Assembly: GCA_017308595.1 (NCBI GenBank)
Contig: JAFKER010000018.1
Location: 1-64,000 of the forward strand
From: Afipia sp.
Lineage (GTDB): Bacteria > Pseudomonadota > Alphaproteobacteria > Rhizobiales > Xanthobacteraceae
Length of the DNA: 64,000 bases
Reading direction: 5' to 3'
Shown here: positions 61,122 to 64,000 of the stretch, one piece after another
How positions within the stretch are numbered: the stretch's first letter is position 1
How the letters are laid out: the number at the start of each line of letters is the position of its first letter
Program-made: the position numbers and the translations under genes
Notes under the pieces: generated by a model
What the model was told of the DNA's origin: nothing
Databases searched by the model: none
The model's input: the letters and a program-made list of their open reading frames with translations, nothing else

Positions 61122-63368
61122 TTAGAACTTCGTCCGGAGCGCCAACGTCATGGTCCGGCCAGCCGCAGGCGTCGCCCAATTGGTGTAAGCGGAGTCGAAA
61201 TAATACCTGTCCGCAAGATTGTAGACGTTGAACTGCAGCGTCGCGTTCGGCGTCAGCCTGTAGCTCGCCATCGCGTCGAAGCGCCACCAATCCGGAACGC
61301 GCGTCGTGTTGTTGGTATCGCCCCATACAGCATCAACGTAGTAAGCGCCCGCGCCGATCGTAAAGTCCTGCGTGATCTTGTAAGTCGTCCACAGCGAGAA
61401 GGCGTTGTTCGGCGTCATGATGAGCTCTTTGCCGCGCTGCGCCGCAGTCGTCGTCGACAGAATCTCGGACTTGAGATGCGTGTAGCTAGCCATGATCTCC
61501 CATTCGTTGGTGATCCGGCCCTGCGCGCTCAGTTCGAAACCCTCGACTCGTGCCTTGCCGTCCAGGATGTTGACGGCCGTGTTGTCCGGGTTCGGCACAC
61601 GCATATTGGTCTTGTCGGTACGGAAGACCGCCGCGGCAAGACTCAAGCGCTTGTTGAGGACATCCGCCTTGGCACCCACTTCGATGGTTTCATTGCTCTC
61701 AGGCGAGAGATTGGCGTTGGCCGCAGACAGCGTGAGGAATTCCGCCGATGGATTGAACGATGTGCCATGCATCACATAGATGCTGCTGTTCTCGGTCGGA
61801 TGGAAGATACCGCCAATGCGATAGCTCCACATGTTGTCGGTCTCTGAATATTTCAGCGGATTGGGAGCCGCCGTCGTTGGCTGCGCCTGCGATGACGCCC
61901 GGTAGTTTTCAAAGCGGACGCCGCCCATGATCTCGAACCAGCGATTGATCTGGATCTGATCGGCGGCGTAGACCGCGGCTGAACGCCCGTCAGCACTTGC
62001 TGCAGGAGAGAGTGCCGCCGCGAGGAAACCCGGATTAGCTGGATACTGATCGGGATTGAGCAGGTTATACGGGCTCAGGCCACTAATCGTCTGGCGGAAC
62101 TGCGAACGGCTTTCACCGCTGAATTCCATGCCCGTGACAAATGTATGCAGCAAGCCCCAGGTCTGGAACTTGCCAACCACGTCGGTCTGGTTCGCCCACA
62201 GATCGTTGTGAACGCCAAGCTGCCAGCGATTCCGATTGACGTTGATGTTGACGTTGGTCGGCGTGGAGCCTGTGCCCGCAGGCTGGTTGATCCGCATGAA
62301 GCGGTCGACATAGGAATAACGCGTCGTATTGCTGATCTTCCACTGATCGTTGATGTCGTGCTCGATCTTCAATGTCGCGATATGCGCGTCGTTGGTTTCC
62401 ACATCGGAAAAACCCGGCGTCAGCACGTTGTAGATATTGCCGCGCGGCACCGGCACCGGATAACGCACGCCGCCGGGCGCGGAGGCCACGAACGGAAGGC
62501 CGAATTCGGGAATCTGGTTGGTGTGCTGATAGATGTAACTCGCCGTGACGCGGGTCTGGTCATTGACATTGACCTTGAGCGACGGTGCGACACCCCACCG
62601 CTTGGATTCGATGTCCTCGCGGCCGGCCTTCGGCAGATCCTGACCCATCACCGCGATACGCGCCGCCACGTTCTCGTTGAGCTGACCGTTGGCGTCGAGC
62701 GTTGCACGAAGGCCGCCCGGCTGCTGAACAATCAGCTCGTTCTCGACGAAATTACGGAATTCCGGCGTCTTGGTGGTGGCGTTAATGACACCGCCGGTCG
62801 AGCCGCGGCCGAACAGGAAGGATGACGGCCCCTTCAGCACTTCGATCTGCTGCGTGGCGAAGGTGTCGCGGGTGTACCAGCCGGGATCGCGCACGCCGTC
62901 GCGGTAGATGTCGTTTCGCGCATCGAAGCCGCGAATGTAGGGATTGTCACCGCCGTTGCCGCCTTCGCCCGCGCGGAAGGTGATGCCCGCGACGTTGCGT
63001 AACGCCTCGACATAGGACGTCGTGTTCTGTTCCCGCATTACCTGCTGCGGGATCACCGAAACCGACTGGGGGGTACTCAACAGCGGCACCGGCGATCGCG
63101 CGAGCGTCGATTGCGTGGCCTGATAGCCGCCCGCGCCGGCACCTGCATTCTCCTGCACGTCAATGGTGGGAAGCGCTTCCTGTGCCATCGCATTGGTCGC
63201 GAACATCACCGATGCGACGCCAAGCATCGCGGTGCCGGGCTTGCGCGCCGAGGCGCGAATGAAGGGAGACGACGACGGGGAGAAGGTCTCGGCTTGCGGC
63301 GCCACGGCCTCAGCCTCCGGCTTCCGGTCCTTGTTTGGCTTGATAGCCCTGTTGAACTTGTCCCGCAT
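61122..63368 (-). CDS. TonB-dependent siderophore receptor (catecholate type)
   Basis: The 748-residue outer-membrane protein has a long signal region (cleavage near NAMA-QE, about residue 62), a TonB box (LPTIDVQE), a plug domain with EALRNVAGITFRAGEGGNGG, IRGFDARNDIYRDGVRDPGW and QIEVLKGPSSFLFGRGSTGG, and a barrel ending in the canonical Phe (TLALRTKF). This plug type is seen in Fiu/FhuE-like siderophore receptors. The PKHD hydroxylase downstream supports the assignment. It is divergent from the PepSY gene across 237 bases with iron-box motifs. Confidence 0.93.
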   Translation of the reverse strand: MRDKFNRAIKPNKDRKPEAEAVAPQAETFSPSSSPFIRASARKPGTAMLGVASVMFATNAMAQEALPTIDVQENAGAGAGGYQATQSTLARSPVPLLSTPQSVSVIPQQVMREQNTTSYVEALRNVAGITFRAGEGGNGGDNPYIRGFDARNDIYRDGVRDPGWYTRDTFATQQIEVLKGPSSFLFGRGSTGGVINATTKTPEFRNFVENELIVQQPGGLRATLDANGQLNENVAARIAVMGQDLPKAGREDIESKRWGVAPSLKVNVNDQTRVTASYIYQHTNQIPEFGLPFVASAPGGVRYPVPVPRGNIYNVLTPGFSDVETNDAHIATLKIEHDINDQWKISNTTRYSYVDRFMRINQPAGTGSTPTNVNINVNRNRWQLGVHNDLWANQTDVVGKFQTWGLLHTFVTGMEFSGESRSQFRQTISGLSPYNLLNPDQYPANPGFLAAALSPAASADGRSAAVYAADQIQINRWFEIMGGVRFENYRASSQAQPTTAAPNPLKYSETDNMWSYRIGGIFHPTENSSIYVMHGTSFNPSAEFLTLSAANANLSPESNETIEVGAKADVLNKRLSLAAAVFRTDKTNMRVPNPDNTAVNILDGKARVEGFELSAQGRITNEWEIMASYTHLKSEILSTTTAAQRGKELIMTPNNAFSLWTTYKITQDFTIGAGAYYVDAVWGDTNNTTRVPDWWRFDAMASYRLTPNATLQFNVYNLADRYYFDSAYTNWATPAAGRTMTLALRTKF

Positions 63369-63462
63369 CGCACGCCCCCGCATCCAGTTGCCGCGCGTTC
63401 ATGAGAACGGCGATTTCAGGGCAGCTTTTGAAAAATGCAGGCGCGCAGGGCAACCCTTTGAA

Positions 63463-63479
63463 TTTAGAACTTCTGCAAA
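63463..63479. promoter_or_regulatory. Degenerate Irr-type iron control element near the receptor
   Basis: TTTAGAACTTCTGCAAA has the TTTAGAA left arm of the rhizobial iron control element (TTTAGAA-N3-TTCTAAA) with a decayed right arm. It lies 95 bases upstream of the TonB receptor start. Confidence 0.35.
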
Positions 63480-63589
63480 CTGCGACAACCGGTGTGTTCG
63501 GTAATTGCCGCAATAGTCGTTGTGCGACTAGAAGAAGTGAGATCGCGCACGTGGTCAGCGTGTTCCTTGGAATTTCTCCAGTCGGCCAT

Positions 63590-63606
63590 CTTAGAACGAA
63601 TCTAAA
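63590..63606. promoter_or_regulatory. Irr-type iron control element overlapping the PepSY start codon
   Basis: CTTAGAACGAATCTAAA has TTAGA and TCTAA inverted arms with the 5-base spacing of the consensus TTTAGAA-N3-TTCTAAA. The last A is the first base of the ATG at 63606, so bound Irr would block initiation or early elongation. Confidence 0.6.
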
Positions 63607-64000
63607 TGACAGCAGCGAGCTCAACCCACCGTCGCGGAACCCTGAAACGGCTCTGGCGCAACATTCATCTTTGGCTCGGTATCGGCCTGTTCGTTCTGCT
63701 GGTGCCCGTTGCGTTGTCCGGCGCGCTGCTCGTGTATCACGATGACATCGGTGAATATCTGAGAACCCCGAATGGCGCAGTCGCGCCGTCGAAACCAACC
63801 GACCTTACGCTTGCCATCGCCAATGCCCGCAAGGCGGCAGGCGATGGCTTCAACCCGATGTCGATCAACTTTCCCGAAGATGATCGCGTTCCACTGACAG
63901 TGGCATTGCGCGGTCCCGCAGCGAAGGGCGAACGCCCGGTTCGTCTGACCGCGACCATCGACCGTCACGACGCGCGTGTTCTGAACATCGTCAATTTTCG
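63606..64000 (+). CDS. PepSY-associated membrane protein, iron-uptake type, C-terminus beyond window
   Basis: ATG 63606 opens a frame of at least 131 codons that runs off the right edge. It encodes a basic start, RGTLKRLWRNIHLWLGIGLF, then a hydrophobic segment LLVPVALSGALLVYHDDIGEYL, and a soluble part with KPTDLTLAIANARKAAGDGF, which matches the PepSY_TM family (FoxB/PiuB-like). These inner-membrane proteins are often ferric-siderophore reductases and sit next to TonB receptors, as here. Confidence 0.88.
   Translation, partial: MTAASSTHRRGTLKRLWRNIHLWLGIGLFVLLVPVALSGALLVYHDDIGEYLRTPNGAVAPSKPTDLTLAIANARKAAGDGFNPMSINFPEDDRVPLTVALRGPAAKGERPVRLTATIDRHDARVLNIVNF

Noticed and set aside
1-64000. 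CRISPR array
   Set aside because: No regularly spaced direct repeats with unique spacers were found; all repeats seen are palindromic units, iterons or short tandem copies.

Overview
The window reads as chromosomal DNA of a high-GC alphaproteobacterium, most likely the Nitrobacteraceae/Bradyrhizobiaceae (Bradyrhizobium, Rhodopseudomonas, Afipia or Oligotropha type). The reasons are a gcrA cell-cycle regulator with GANTC sites upstream, a SAM-II riboswitch ahead of metZ, an Irr-type iron box, an aerobic benzoyl-CoA (box) cluster with a BoxR-type regulator, and several families of short palindromic intergenic repeats typical of that family. The exact genus cannot be fixed from the sequence alone.

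Region 1-6.6 kb is a mobile element cut by the left window edge. In order from its right end it carries a P4-type tyrosine integrase, an AlpA-like regulator, a DUF6074-like protein, a D5/SF3 helicase-primase, a Nu1-like small terminase, an unknown ORF, an S49 head-maturation protease and a coiled-coil protein that runs off the edge. It has iteron-like repeats. The layout resembles a satellite prophage or capsid-forming phage-inducible island. It abuts the 3' remnant of a family 2 glycosyltransferase gene, which seems to be the disrupted target.

Region 7-40 kb is ordinary chromosome: SCO1, an FAD dehydrogenase with an MHS-type transporter, panE, an old yellow enzyme, tRNA-Gly(CCC), ogt with an AraC regulator, a degenerate REC-EAL protein, a MATE pump, an AidB-like acyl-CoA dehydrogenase, dCTP deaminase, metZ under a SAM-II riboswitch with a terminator/antiterminator switch, phzF-like, opgC with two SGNH hydrolases, apaG, hslO, argD-argF, gcrA, a PhoR-like kinase, a flippase-like membrane protein, DinB, an OmpA/BON protein, a polysaccharide deacetylase and an SDR.

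Region 40-56 kb is an aromatic-acid catabolic island. boxA, boxB, boxC, an alpha/beta hydrolase and a benzoate-CoA ligase lie on the minus strand, divergent from boxR. Next come a complete branched-chain-amino-acid-type ABC transporter and a feruloyl-CoA-synthase-like ligase. Together they would import benzoate or related acids, form the CoA thioester, epoxidise the ring (BoxBA) and open it (BoxC). BoxD, the next dehydrogenase, is not in the window. TGCA-type repeats spaced 10 bp overlap the predicted promoters of boxC and of the ligase gene at 55.8 kb, and a related palindrome sits at the bcl promoter, so one regulator probably controls all three units.

Region 56-60.3 kb is a three-gene operon for a biuret-hydrolase-like amidohydrolase, an NCS2 permease and allophanate hydrolase, probably a nitrogen-scavenging route. 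Region 60.3-64 kb is iron uptake: a PKHD-type hydroxylase, a TonB-dependent siderophore receptor and the start of a PepSY membrane protein whose start codon lies inside an Irr-type box. Intergenic stretches over 300 bases are 4709-5195 (iterons), 31798-32342 (hairpin and GANTC sites) and 55797-56171 (promoter, operators, hairpin).
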